Positions 9,391 through 19,127 of a stretch of DNA of 64,000 nt are shown here, piece by piece (within the stretch, counting starts at the first letter, position 1; every line of letters starts with the position of its first letter). A program made the position numbers and the translations under genes. The notes beneath the pieces were generated by a model. It saw only the letters and a list, made by a program, of their open reading frames with translations, had not been told where the DNA came from and searched no databases. Source of the DNA: Megaustenia siamemsis (Eukaryota; Mollusca; Gastropoda; Stylommatophora; Ariophantidae); contig JAVIAB010000024.1 of assembly GCA_032433765.1 (NCBI GenBank), positions 10,333,321 through 10,397,320 of the forward strand. Reading direction: 5' to 3'.

Positions 9391-11369
9391 CTGTCTATAT
9401 ATTTATCGACCTTTCGAGCCGTAGCCGGCCAATAGGGCATAGACCAAGATACTCCTTCTCTTATCTAAATTTTTATTCTAGCAGTTTTTAATTCTTTTAA
9501 ATATATTTTATCAAATCTCGCCATCTGTCTCTGTTCTCTGCAAGCAGCTCTATCTCATTGAGGGAGCCGAATCCTGCTGTTCTTGCTTCCTTCATCAATG
9601 TTCTTCTCTCTGTCTCTCTGTGTCTTCCTCTTTTTCCTCTTACCTGTTGTTTCCCACATGAGGGCTTGCTTTGCTATTCGGTTATTATCTCTTCTCATCA
9701 CATGTTCAACATATGACCATCGTCTTTTCTTTATTACTGAAGGTACTAGTGGTTGAATGGCGATTTCTCTAATTTCCTTGCTTGTCCTGAATTCGTTCCA
9801 CGCTATACCAAGTATTTTCCTTAGACATGTATTTTCTAATACATTCGACTTTGTTTCTATATCTCTTGTTGTTTTCAGCTTTCACACGCATACGTAAGGG
9901 TTGATCATCATATACCCTGCCGGTTGGCGTAGGCGATCATGTCCCTCCACAATCTTCTATCTACAGTGCATCGTATCAGTTCTGTTGTTGACTGTTTTCC
10001 ATGCCATGACACCAAGCTATCCAGTATTTTCTCTCTTTGTCGTCCGCGATCTCTCTTTCCTTTTATTTTGCCAGTTGCAACCAAGTATTCCAACTTTCCT
10101 CTTCTCATGATGTGCCCAAAAAATGTTGATTGCCTCTTTCTGATGTTTTTTAAGAGCTCCCTTTTTGTGTTGGCCTCTTTGAGAACTTCCTCATTGGTCT
10201 TTTTATCTGTCCAGGGAACTTTCAACATTCTTCTGAGAAATCCCATCTCTGTGGCCTCTAATCGTCTTTTCATTTGTTTGTCTACTGTCCATGATTCGCT
10301 TCCATAGGTCAGAATTGGTTCTATATAGCATTGATGAACTCTCTTTCTCATTTTTATTGACATAGATTTGTTGCATAAGATATTTTTCATTTTCTGAAAT
10401 GCTATTTTGGCCTGAGCTATTCTGCTTTTTATTTCTATGGTGCATCTCCCATCTCATGTTATTATTGTGCCCAAGTATTTGAAACGTTGCACTTGTTTTA
10501 GATTTGTCTCTTTTATTTTTATGCTGCATGATGGTGATGATTGTTTCTTCGATATAACCATTACTTCTGTTTTCTTACTATTCAGACTGAGACCTTTCTT
10601 GTTGCTTTCTTCTACTATTATGTCTATCATTTCTTGTAGTTCGTTCTCTGTCTCTGCTATTAAGGCTGTGTCATCCGCATATCGCAAATTATTTATGTTG
10701 TGACCGTTGACTTCAATTCCTTTTTTGTCTACTATTGATCTCATAATATATTCGCTGTAAAGTGAAAACAGGTCCGGTGACAGAACACAGCCTTGTCTGA
10801 CTCCTTGTTTTATATATTGGAATTGTCCTGTTTGGTTGTTAATTCGTATAGCTGCTGTTTGTTGCCAGTACATATTCTTTATGATTCGCAGATCCTTGCC
10901 ATCAATGTTTAATTTCTCCAGCATATTGATTATTTCCACATGCTTTACTTTGTCAAATGCTTTCGTGTAGTCTATAAAGCACATATATAGATCTTTCTTT
11001 ACCTCTATAGATCTTTCTATCAATGTCCTTAAGATGTATATTGCGTTATTAGTGCCCTTTCCTTCCACAAATCCACAAGGGTTGATAGTACATTTGATTT
11101 GAATAGTCTAGGTTTTGTGTTTGTGCTGATGAGTTTTGATTTCCACAACTTTTCAAGGCTTCTGAAATACATTTGCTGCTTTAGCTATTCTGATTCTAAT
11201 TTCTTTGCTTGTATCCCCTTCTCGATCAATGTGACTTCCAAGATAGATAAAGTGATCGATCTCTTCCACTGGTTTGTTTTCCATGTATATTTTGTCGTCT
11301 GTTGGAATTAAGCTTTTCATGACTTTAGTCTTTTCATGATTGATCTCAAGCCCAATTTTGCTGATATAG
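9391..11369 (-). mobile_element. LINE-B copy, interrupted by RTE-A1
   Basis: The 3' end lies on the left (9413-9904, rich in CCTTTCGAGCCG and TCAAATCTCGCC). The 5' part is at 11087-11369. Uninterrupted copies at 44194-44838 and 59505-60023 show these two parts are contiguous when the insertion is removed. The copy encodes, with frameshifts, the family tail (CxRKILGIxWNEFKTNEEIR, RWSYVGHVMRRDNN). It is flanked by AAATAGATATGT at 9379-9390 and 11370-11381, a 12-bp target duplication. Confidence 0.85.
9906..11076 (-). mobile_element. RTE-A1 LINE, 5'-truncated, nested in LINE-B
   Basis: Encodes the second half of the reverse transcriptase: [21 protein letters not shown] motif A, GVRQGCVLSPDLFSLY (motif B) and LRYADDTALIAE (catalytic YADD), then the C-terminal domain ending RRLWRDMIAYAN. 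The frame is open for 204 residues (10454-11068) and again at 9908-10390, with frameshifts between. The 3' end is a short CATCAT-type tail. The exact repeat AAGGGTTGAT at 9896-9905 and 11077-11086 is its 10-bp target duplication. Endonuclease and N-terminal RT are absent. Confidence 0.92.
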
Positions 11370-11381
11370 AAATAGATATGT

Positions 11382-11804
11382 CATCATCATCATCATGTGC
11401 CGTACCTGTTGGCGCTGTCGATCATGTCTTTCCATAATCTTCTATCTACAGTACATCGTATCAGTTCTGTTGTTGACTGTTTTCCATGCCATGACACCAA
11501 GCTATCCAGTATTTTCTCTCTTTGTCGTCCGCGATCTCTCTTTCCTTTTATTTTGCCAGTTGTAACCAAGTATTCCAACTTTCCTCTTCTCATGATGTGC
11601 CCGAAAAATGTTGATTGCTTCTTTCTGATGTTTTTTAAGAGCTCCCTTTTTGTGTTGGCCTGTTTGAGAACTTCCTGATTGGTCTTTTAAGCTGTCAAGG
11701 GAACTTTCAACATTCTTCTGAGAAATCCCATCTCTGTGGTCTCTAATCGTCTTTTCATTTGTTTGTCTATTGTCCATGATTCGCTTCCATGGGTCAGAAA
11801 TGGT
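11382..11804 (-). mobile_element. RTE-A1 LINE 3' fragment
   Basis: Carries a (CAT)n tail and the C-terminal coding end (MRRGKLEYLVTTGKIKGK, RRLWKDMIDSANRYGT). It is flanked by ATAGATATGT at 11372-11381 and 11805-11814. That target is the same sequence used by LINE-B next door, so the site now exists three times. Confidence 0.88.
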
Positions 11805-11989
11805 ATAGATATGTAGATGGGGATAAATAGATATGGAGAAGTAAGGCGATAAATAGACAAATTTAGGAAGATAAATAGATAAGCGGAGAGAGATAAACAG
11901 ACAAGATGAAGGAGAAAAATAGATAAGTTGAAGGAGATAAATAGATAAGTTGAAGGAGATAAACAAATATATAATATCATGATCTTCAT
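11805..11989. repeat. Degenerate GATA-like repeat, right part
   Basis: Repeated AGATAAATAGATAAG and GGAGATAAA with AAGTTGAAG interruptions. It continues the repeat seen at 9300-9390, which the LINEs split. Confidence 0.75.
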
Positions 11990-12309
11990 ACTATCTGCAT
12001 ATCTGTCATAATGTATGTCATATTGTCTGCCATAATGTCTGCCATCATGTCTGTCATCATGTCTGTCATATTGTCTGCCATAATATCTGCCATCATGTCT
12101 GTCATATTGTCTGCCATAATGTCTGCCATCATGTCTGTCATCATGTCTGTCATATTGTCTGCCATAATATCTGCCATCATGTCTGTCATATTGTCTGCCA
12201 TAATGTCTGCCATCATGTCTGTCATCATGTCTGTCATATTGTCTGCCATAATATCTGCCATCATGTCTGTCATATTGTCTGCCATAATGTCTGCCATCAT
12301 GTCTGCCAC
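11990..12309. repeat. 12-bp repeat organised in 84-bp higher-order units
   Basis: Basic unit ATGTCTGYCATM. The marker CTGTCATCAT recurs at 12051, 12135 and 12219, giving an 84-bp (7 x 12) higher-order period. All frames stay open because the period is a multiple of three; the Met-Ala-Asp repeat reading is not a gene. Confidence 0.93.
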
Positions 12310-12682
12310 AAGCCAACTTTTAAATCGTCCTTGTATATAACGTATTCAGGGCGACATACAGCCGCCGTTTTGCTGCTTATGTTGGACTCTACGTCACCTC
12401 CCAGAGGCGCTGTCATCAAACAGTTCAATCTGGGGATCCCGTAAGGGTGGGGTGCCGTGGTATAAGACCTAGTGTGGCAGTACTTCTAGCATGGGCGTAG
12501 CCTAACTTAGAGACCAGAATTTCAGAGAGAGAGAAGCACATTTAATCTCACCAACTCATCAACCTGGTTTGAAATGGTAACAGCTCCTGGTGATATATTG
12601 GACTCAGATGAACTATCGAAGCTAAACATCGACATCAACATACTTGTTTCTTTAAGATGGCCTGCATTTTTTCAGTTCACTT
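12310..12682. other. No feature recognised
   Basis: Unique sequence of mixed composition between two arrays. No supported open frame or repeat. Confidence 0.5.
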
Positions 12683-13045
12683 GAACAGAGATGTGCCATC
12701 AATACAAAGATACATCGTCCCTTCATTTGATTAACAAATGTGTAATTAGAACATTGATGTGCCATCAATACAAAGATACATCGTCCCTTCATTTGATTAA
12801 CAAATGTGTAATTAGAACATTGATGTGCCATCAATACAAAGATACATCGTCCGTTCATTTGATTAACAAATGTGTAATTAGAACATTGATGTGCCATCAA
12901 TACAAAGTTACATCGTCCGTTCATTTGATTAACAAATGTGTAATTAGAACATTGATGTGCCATCAATACAAAGATACATCGTCCGTTCATTTGATTAACA
13001 AATGTGTAATTAGAACATTGATGTGCCATCAATACAAGGATAGAT
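12683..13045. repeat. 66-bp minisatellite (about 5.5 units)
   Basis: The unit contains ATGTGCCATCAATACAAAGA and TTAACAAATGTGTAATTAGA, period 66 bp. Units are nearly identical, differing by single bases. The open frames on both strands are repeat-derived. Confidence 0.95.
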
Positions 13046-13059
13046 CATCTTTTGATCTG

Positions 13060-14004
13060 ATTAATCTACTGTTTTGTCAGATGCAACCAAGTGTTCCAAC
13101 ATTCCGTTTCTCATGATGTGCCCAAAAACATTTGACTTTTTCTTTCTGATGAATCTTAGGAGCTCTATTTTTATGTTGGCCTCAATTAGAATTTCCTCGT
13201 TGGTGTTTTCAGCTATCGCAAGGAACTCGTAACATTCTTCTGAGAAATCCCATCCCTGTGGCCTCTAATCGTCTTGTCATTTGTTTGTCTACTGTTCATG
13301 ATTCAGCTCCATATATCAGAATTGGCTCTATATAGCACCGATGAACTCTCTTTCTTACTTCTATTGACATAGAAAGACTTGTTGCGTAAGACGTTTTTCA
13401 TTTTTTTGAAATTCTATTTTGGCCTGAGCTATTCTACTTTTTATTTATGCGGTGCTTTTTCCATCTCACGTTATTATTGTGCCCATGCATATGTCGTTCG
13501 GCACTTGCTTTTGATTTGTCCTGTTTATTTTTATCCAGCACGATTGTGATGATTATTTCTTCGCTATGACCATTACTTCTGTTTTCTTACTATTCAGACA
13601 GACATTTCTTATTGCTTTCTTTTACTATTATGTCTATCATTTCTTGTAGTTCATTCTCTGTCTCATCTATTAAGACTGTGTCATCCGCATATCGCACATT
13701 GTTTATGTTCTGACCGTTGACTTCAATTCCTTTTATATCTACTATTGATCTCATAATATTTTCGCTGTAAAATGAAAACAAATCCGGCAAACAAAACACA
13801 ACCTTGTCTCACTCTTTGTTTTATATATTGGAACTGTCCTGTTTTGTTGCTAATTTTGATGGCTGCTGTTTGTTGCCAGTACATGATTTTCATGATTGTC
13901 AGATCTTTGCCATCAATGTTTAATTTCTCCAGCGTATTTATTATTTCCACATGCTTTACTTTGTCAAATGCTTTTGTGTAGTACATGAAGCATTTATAAA
14001 TCAC
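13060..14004 (-). pseudogene. RTE-A1 LINE reverse transcriptase fragment
   Basis: Decayed minus-strand copy. 13723-14004 keeps [19 protein letters not shown] and QRVRQGCV, and 13590-13799 keeps [17 protein letters not shown] (catalytic YADD). The C-terminal portion at 13060-13580 is shifted several times. No 3' tail is seen; the left end abuts the 66-bp array and the right end stops inside RT motif A. Confidence 0.85.
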
Positions 14005-14638
14005 GCAAATAAATCACCTACCGAATTGATTGAAAACTCTATTATTTTAGAACACTATTACATTATGTAGAAGATGGTAAATCACAAACTTATCTGCTTA
14101 CAAGTTTTTTAGAACACAGTCATCACTTAAACAGACAGCTGCCTTCATAAGAGTCCGGAATCCTACTCTGAATGAGTCTTGATCGCAGAGAGAGAGAGAG
14201 AGAGAGACAGAGAGGGATAGAGAGAGATCTACTAGACTAATCCACAACGACTTTTCTAGAAACCAGTCTTTAAAGAAGAGAACTAACGTAACATCTATAT
14301 CTAATTTAATTGATAGATTAGTAGACTTATCACTTGGACAGATCACCTCTACAACAGTTCGGCCGTGACAAGAAATGTTTCATCAGGTGACCTTGCAGAT
14401 TGCAGTGGACACAGACACAACAGGCCAGTATAAAACTGACAAACATGTAAATTGTAAAGTAAACTAAAAATATAAATCAGCTCATGACAGTAGTGGGGCG
14501 CTATGTGGCGCTATGTAACACTTGTGAATACCTGCTAACGAATAGATTCACGTTTGCAACTCGTCAAATTAATCGGGAAAGAAGAAGATGATGAAGGAGA
14601 AGACGAAAAAAGGACGAAAAAAAGGCCTGGGATGTACA
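14005..14638. other. No gene; (GA)n microsatellite
   Basis: AT-rich sequence. A (GA)n run occupies about 14189-14207. Open frames here have no recognisable content. The last 50 bp are purine-rich and precede the LINE-C junction. Confidence 0.5.
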
Positions 14639-15637
14639 ACCATGGATGACAAAATCAAGATCTGGAGAGCACGAGCATACCTGAAGATTAGTACAGATAC
14701 AGAGCATCCATTGCACCACGTGCTCAACACAGAGAAAGGTACCAGGCTAAAAAGAGGCAAATCATGGGTGGGCCGAGCAGAAGATGTCATCAAACAGGTC
14801 TGTGGGCTTACCAATATCAGCGTTGGTGAGGAGTGGATACCGGTGCCTACGTCATTCAAGGTGACTTTCTCATGTATTGTCACACTCGACAGGAAAAGTA
14901 GGGAACAGAACCCGGTCGTGGTTAATGCTGAGGTCAACGGTCTCATCTGCGATAATACCGATGAGAAAGATGCAGTCATCTATACAGACGGATCTGTAAG
15001 ACGACACGAAAGAAGTGCATGGGCATTTACAGCACGCTCGGCAGGCAGAATAGCCAAAGAAGACAGTGGTGCATACGTCATGACCACGAGTAGCATGACA
15101 ATGGAGGTGATGGTTGTGACCAAGGCATTCAAATGGTTAGAGTCACAAGATTACACCCACGCGTATATACTGAGTGATTCGATGAGCATGATAAAAAAAG
15201 TGGAGGCGGGCTCTGTACGCATGCAATGGAAAGAGTCGTTGCAGAAATCCAAAATACGTAAGGTCACCTTTGTCTATGTCCCTGGACATGCGGGAGTAAT
15301 GAGAAATGAAAGAGCGGACAGGTTGGCTTGCTGCGCTGTCATTGAGGACGTGCAACCAATGGATCGGGCAGACATCATCAATGCCCTCCGAGATGTGGCA
15401 AGAGCACAGGACTTCGATAAACACAGATCCACGTCACTTCTTCGGATAATAGAAATGGGAGTTAAGATGGGCACAGCCAGAAATGAGAAACTTAGTGGCC
15501 GTGTAAGAAGACTTATCAACCAGCATAGAACTGGAGTCGTCAGTCGCTGGACACTGAGGGAATTGCTGAGGGGTGGATCTGAGCACCTGTGGACATGTTC
15601 GGGGTGCAATGATGATGACCCGCAAATAACTCAATAA
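14639..15637 (+). CDS. LINE-C C-terminal region: RNase H and CxxC tail, frame intact
   Basis: 5'-truncated LINE-C. Homology to the copies at 34-36 kb and 40-41 kb starts at AACCATGGATGAC (14639), so an upstream ATG in the same frame (14588) is fortuitous. The protein continues from the RT C-terminal region (KIWRARAYLKIS, HHVLNTEKGT) into RNase H. The four acidic motifs are visible: YTDGS, the Glu in SMTMEVM, LSDSMSM, and NERADRLA after VYVPGHAG. After RNase H comes a domain with LINQHRTGVVSRWTLRELL and the Cys pair WTCSGC near the end. There is no internal stop across about 330 codons, which makes this the best preserved LINE-C end here. The stop is at 15635-15637, followed by ATAACTCAATAAC and an A-rich tail. 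The RT catalytic core is missing, so it cannot mobilise itself. Confidence 0.88.
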   Translation, partial: TMDDKIKIWRARAYLKISTDTEHPLHHVLNTEKGTRLKRGKSWVGRAEDVIKQVCGLTNISVGEEWIPVPTSFKVTFSCIVTLDRKSREQNPVVVNAEVNGLICDNTDEKDAVIYTDGSVRRHERSAWAFTARSAGRIAKEDSGAYVMTTSSMTMEVMVVTKAFKWLESQDYTHAYILSDSMSMIKKVEAGSVRMQWKESLQKSKIRKVTFVYVPGHAGVMRNERADRLACCAVIEDVQPMDRADIINALRDVARAQDFDKHRSTSLLRIIEMGVKMGTARNEKLSGRVRRLINQHRTGVVSRWTLRELLRGGSEHLWTCSGCNDDDPQITQ

Positions 15638-15640
15638 CAA

Positions 15641-16057
15641 AAAAAAAGAAAGAAGAGCATTCTATTAAGCAAAAGGGACGCCATCATAGTCAAAAAGGTC
15701 GTCTCAAATTGAAGACTCAAATGAAGGACACAAGCAGTAGAAGTATTATTCAAGTTTACTTTATTCTTAAGAAACAAAAATATACACATTTGATGCAGTT
15801 TTTAAACAAAAAATTCCAGGAAAGATATTACTTAGCAGGCGAAAACCCACCCCAAAAAATAATTGCATTGACAAATAAAAAAAAAACGAATGTGAAATAT
15901 AACGTTCTTTAGTTTTGCAATTTTTGGTTCTGTTTTTAGATTCGATTTTTTATTCATTTCCAAGATAAGTTACCGAATTAAACATATATCGCTGTAGAAA
16001 TAATATCTGCATCCCTGGGTCACATTCTGATGACAAAGGCAAGACTGTGTCCTTGGC
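15641..16057 (-). other. Possible 3' UTR with polyadenylation signal
   Basis: No convincing plus-strand gene. On the minus strand AATAAA lies at 15949-15954, about 105 bp beyond the stop codon of the possible terminal exon at 16058-16104. This supports reading it as a 3' UTR. The rest is AT-rich with no repeat seen. Confidence 0.35.
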
Positions 16058-16104
16058 CTACTTCTTGCGTCCAGGACCATGTGGGTCTTCGGCTTCCTGT
16101 TTGG
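16058..16104 (-). CDS. Candidate terminal coding exon of a host gene
   Basis: On the minus strand a polypyrimidine tract ending CTCAATTACAG (AG at 16105-16106) is followed by a short frame that ends KQEAEDPHGPGRKK and a TAG at 16058-16060. The exon enters in phase with two bases completing a split codon. A polyadenylation signal follows at a suitable distance. The alternative phase also stays open for about 27 codons and reads RRPTWSWTQEVG, so the frame is uncertain. No family is recognised. It could belong with the minus-strand signal-peptide exon at 47465-47551, but direct joining of the two would give the alternative phase, so at least one intermediate exon or a different gene would be needed for the frame given here. 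Confidence 0.35.
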
Positions 16105-16336
16105 CTGTAATTGAGAGAAAGCATTCACATTAGAATATAAGGCAGAGTAAATTCATTATGTTAGGTGCTAAACATCTATAGTCCGTTCACGAATGTATGC
16201 CCACACTCAATATCAATTTTCTCAGAATCTATTTGGCAAAATGTCGTCATTTTTTACATGCAGTCTTGGATTTTCTTAGACCTAAAGAATGTGTCTTGTA
16301 TATCTATGAATTTGTAAATAGTACGTCCAAGCAAAG

Positions 16337-16680
16337 TCATCATCATCAAGTACCATGCCTGCTGGCGTAGGTGAACATGTCTCTCCACAACTTTCGATCT
16401 CGACAGTTATTTATCATTTCTGTTGTTGTCCTTCTGCCAAGTCATTATCTTAAGCTGTCTGGTATCTTTCTCTTTGTTTCCCTCTAACACTTCGTCTTTT
16501 AATTTTTTCAGTTGTTACAAAATATTCCAGCTGTTATCTTCTCATTACATGGCCAAAAATGATTATTGTTTCTTCCTAATGTTTTAAATTATCTCTCTGT
16601 TTGCCTAGGTCTCTCACAGAACGTTTTCATGACTCTTCTTAGCTGTCCGTGGTACTCTTAACGTTCTTCTTCTAGGTGTG
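16337..16680 (-). mobile_element. RTE-A2 LINE 3' fragment
   Basis: CATCATCATC tail at the left, then the 3' coding end in minus orientation (CTTTCGATCTCGACAG, TTAAGCTGTCTGGTATC). Frames are broken. It ends near CAACGTTCTTCTTCTAGG-like sequence at about 16672. Confidence 0.85.
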
Positions 16681-16732
16681 CAGTAATAATAATCATGTTT
16701 AAAATAATAATAACAAAATGTAAGTAGATAAA

Positions 16733-16945
16733 GATACAGCAAAGACGATGGCGCTGGATAGAACACACAAGGTGAAAGCCAACTGCGAGTGTTGCACGAC
16801 AGGCCTTTTGTTATATATCTCAAGGGGCAAATCAGAAGGGAAGACCAAAACATACTTGGAGAAGACAAGTGGAAGCAGAGATGAAGAGGATGTGGAAGAT
16901 CCGGTATGATCTTGAAAAAATGATAAGAAACAGAACGGCTTTAAA
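16733..16945 (+). pseudogene. LINE-H C-terminal remnant
   Basis: One plus-strand frame reads RRWRWIEHTR, one stop, KPTASVARQAF, then QKGRPKHTWRRQVEAEMKRM and DLEKMIRNRTALKS. This is the typical C-terminal end of an endonuclease/RT LINE (RWRWIGHT...GRPK.TWRR...). Only about 70 residues remain. Confidence 0.7.
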
Positions 16946-16948
16946 ATC

Positions 16949-17760
16949 TTCCTCTTCTTTCCTTTCTCATTTGTCTTTTAGCATCGAGGGGAGAAATAAT
17001 TTACGGTCTTCTGTTCGCCTCTGCTGCTGTTATGTTTCCTAGTGCTTCTAATATTCCATCGATCCATCTTTTACTCTTCTGTTAGCCTCTGCTGCTGTTA
17101 TGTTTCCTAGTGCTTCTAATATTCCATCCATCCATCTTTTACTCTTCTGTTAGCCTCTGCTGCTGTTATGTTTCCTAGTGCTTCTAATATTCCATCCATC
17201 CATCTTTTACTCTTCTGTTAGCCTCTGCTGCTGTTATGTTTCCTAGTGCTTCTAATATTCCATCCATCCAACTTTTACTCTTCTGTTCGCCTCTGCTGCT
17301 GTTATGTTTCCTAGTGCTTCTAATATTCCATCCATCTATCTTTTACTCTTCTGTTAGCCTCTGCTGCTGTTATGTTTCCTAGTGCTTCTAATATTCCATC
17401 CATCCATCTTTTACTCTTCTGTTAGCCTCTGCTGCTGTTATGTTTCCTAGTGCTTCTAATATTCCATCCATCCATCTTTTACTCTTCTGTTAGCCTCTGC
17501 TGCTGTTATGTTTCCTAGTGCTTCTAATATTCCATCCATCCATATTATTCGTGGTCGACCATTGGGTCTGGTATTCTCACAACGTTTGCTGAAGGCTCGT
17601 TGTGTTGTGTTTTGATGCGTCTGCCTTGTCACATGGCCAAATCATGTTATCTGTTGTTTCTTTATATATTCAATGGCGGGGACTATTCCTAGCTCTTTTC
17701 TTAGTTCTTCATTTCTGATCTTATCTCTCAGACTTCTTAAAAATGTTTGTTGAAAACCTT
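16949..17760 (-). mobile_element. LINE-G 3' end containing an expanded 68-bp array
   Basis: In minus orientation 17550-17750 reads, in frame, KIRNEELRKELGIVPAIEYI, KKQQIT, then after one stop FGHVTRQT, RAFSKRCENTRPNGRPR. This is a LINE C-terminal region. The next coding block, WMDGILEALGNITAAEANRR, lies inside the tandem array and is repeated in each unit. A second LINE-G copy at 58655-59010 carries the same flanks on both sides with only one unit. So the array is an internal expansion of the LINE end. Confidence 0.8.
16993..17545. repeat. 68-bp minisatellite (about 8 units) within LINE-G
   Basis: The unit contains TTTCCTAGTGCTTCTAATAT and GCCTCTGCTGCTGTTATG. Unit starts at 17035 and 17103 give a period of 68. 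Units differ by single bases (TTCGCC/TTAGCC, CCATCG/CCATCC). Confidence 0.95.
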
Positions 17761-17779
17761 TTCTCCACAAGGAGCTGAA

Positions 17780-18113
17780 AGGAGTAATAATAATTGTTGT
17801 TTATTTTCACCAGCTGTGAAAGCTCTGGAGAAGTCTCTAGAGACTTGCAACTGATTTCTGCGTGTTAATCCGTTATACCCTGCCAGCAGTGTGCACAGGG
17901 CTCCCTCGCCGCAGATAACTCCGTCTTTGGAGATACAGATATCTTGTCGGTAGCCGGGCCTCGCTGCTGGCACCAGGGGTCGATGCCGCAGAGAGAAATC
18001 ACAAATAAAAATCACAGTTGGTACAGCCGGGATTTGAACTCACAACCTCTCTGTCTTGAGGCCGGCGTCTTGCCTCGAGACCAACCAGTTACCACCCCCC
18101 ACCTTCCCCAAAA
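17780..18113 (-). mobile_element. tRNA-derived SINE
   Basis: On the minus strand the 5' end is tRNA-like. An A-box region TGGTAACTGGTTGG lies around 18069-18094 and a B box GAGTTCAAATCCCGG around 18028-18041, about 30-40 bp apart as in a Pol III internal promoter. A non-tRNA body follows (CTGCGGCATCGACCCCTGG, AGACGGAGTTATCTGCGG) down to an AATAATAAT-like tail near 17780. It is not the same family as the SINE at 42.6 and 50.6 kb. Target duplications were not resolved. Confidence 0.65.
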
Positions 18114-18162
18114 TAAAAATAATAGAAAACTGTGACTTGAACACACCGAGGTGAGTGAATCA

Positions 18163-18430
18163 TGAATGGATAGAAACCTGTGCACTGTGAATGGGTAGAA
18201 ACCTGTGCAATGTGAATGGATAGACACATGTGCACTGTGAATGGATAGAAACCTGTGCACTGTGAATGGATAGACACATGTGCACTGTGAATGGATAGAA
18301 ACCTGTGCACTCTGAATGGATAGAAACCTATGCACTGTGAATGGATAGAAACATGTGCACTGTGAATGGATAGCAACCTATGCACTGAGAATGGATAGAA
18401 ACATGTGCACTCTGAATGGATAGAAACCTT
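18163..18430. repeat. 25-bp minisatellite (about 11 units)
   Basis: The unit is ATGGATAGAAACCTGTGCAC plus TGTGA, period 25 bp, with CATG/CCTG variants alternating. Minus-strand open frames here are repeat-derived. Confidence 0.95.
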
Positions 18431-18599
18431 TTTTATAGATCCGACGGACATTGATTTGATCCAAGATATGGTAAAGAAGAGTTAATGTTTCCATTGTTGG
18501 CGAAATAATAAAACTTTAACTCAAATACTTCGTGATGATGGCCCTGGGAATCGGCCATTATTCACTAGTCTCATAAACAACCACTCACCGCCCCCCGCG

Positions 18600-18808
18600 A
18601 GCATCATCATTATCATCATCATCATCATCATCATCAAGTACCGTGTCTGCTAGCGTAGGTGATCATGTTTCTGCACATCCATCATTCCCATTGCTGACCT
18701 ACTGCCAAGCCATTCTCTTAAGCTGCCTGGTATCTTTTCTCTTTGCTTCCCTCTATCTCTTTATCCCTCGATGTTTCCAGTTGTCACAATATATTTCAGC
18801 TGTTGTTT
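18600..18808 (-). mobile_element. RTE-A2 LINE 3' fragment
   Basis: Long (CAT)n tail at 18603-18635, then the 3' coding end. It is shortened relative to other copies and loses similarity after CAATATATTTCAGC at about 18808. Confidence 0.85.
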
Positions 18809-18821
18809 CCCCCTCGAGCAG

Positions 18822-18957
18822 TACCCGGAAAGGAAATAAACGCTACAGTGAAAGCGGCGGTGAAAGAAGAGGGAGGCGAACTTATCCGCTTAAGATAGAA
18901 AACTGCTACGGCTTACACTACTTCACACCATGCCGGGTTAGAGAGGACCATCTTTGA
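18822..18957 (+). CDS. Candidate terminal exon (weak)
   Basis: A pyrimidine run ending CCCCCTCGAGCAG could be a splice acceptor (AG at 18820-18821). From there a 44-codon frame runs to TGA at 18955-18957. It is basic at first (RKGNKRYSESGGERRGRR) and then reads TYPLKIENCYGLHYFTPC. It is not repetitive and does not match the LINE families here. No donor partner or upstream exon was found. It could be chance or an unrecognised repeat. Confidence 0.22.
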
Positions 18958-19127
18958 ATAGCACTCGTTGAGATCACATGAAACTGTTCAGTTCATCACA
19001 TGCTGAGCGATGTATGAAGGCAGTTATCCCATAAAATGAGGGATATTATTCCGATCTTTCTTATCGATACAGTAGAACGTTGTGGAGACAACAAAAGAAA
19101 CTGCGTGAAATGTGTTTGTAAAGTCAC
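18958..19127. other. No feature recognised
   Basis: Short unique stretch leading into the 24-bp array. Confidence 0.4.

Noticed and set aside
14588..14638. ATG at 14588 as a start for the RNase H protein
   Set aside because: Other LINE-C copies align only from 14639; the upstream Lys-rich codons come from flanking purine-rich DNA.
17993..18113. tRNA gene on the minus strand
   Set aside because: A and B boxes are present but a SINE-type body follows, and the acceptor stem is not convincing.
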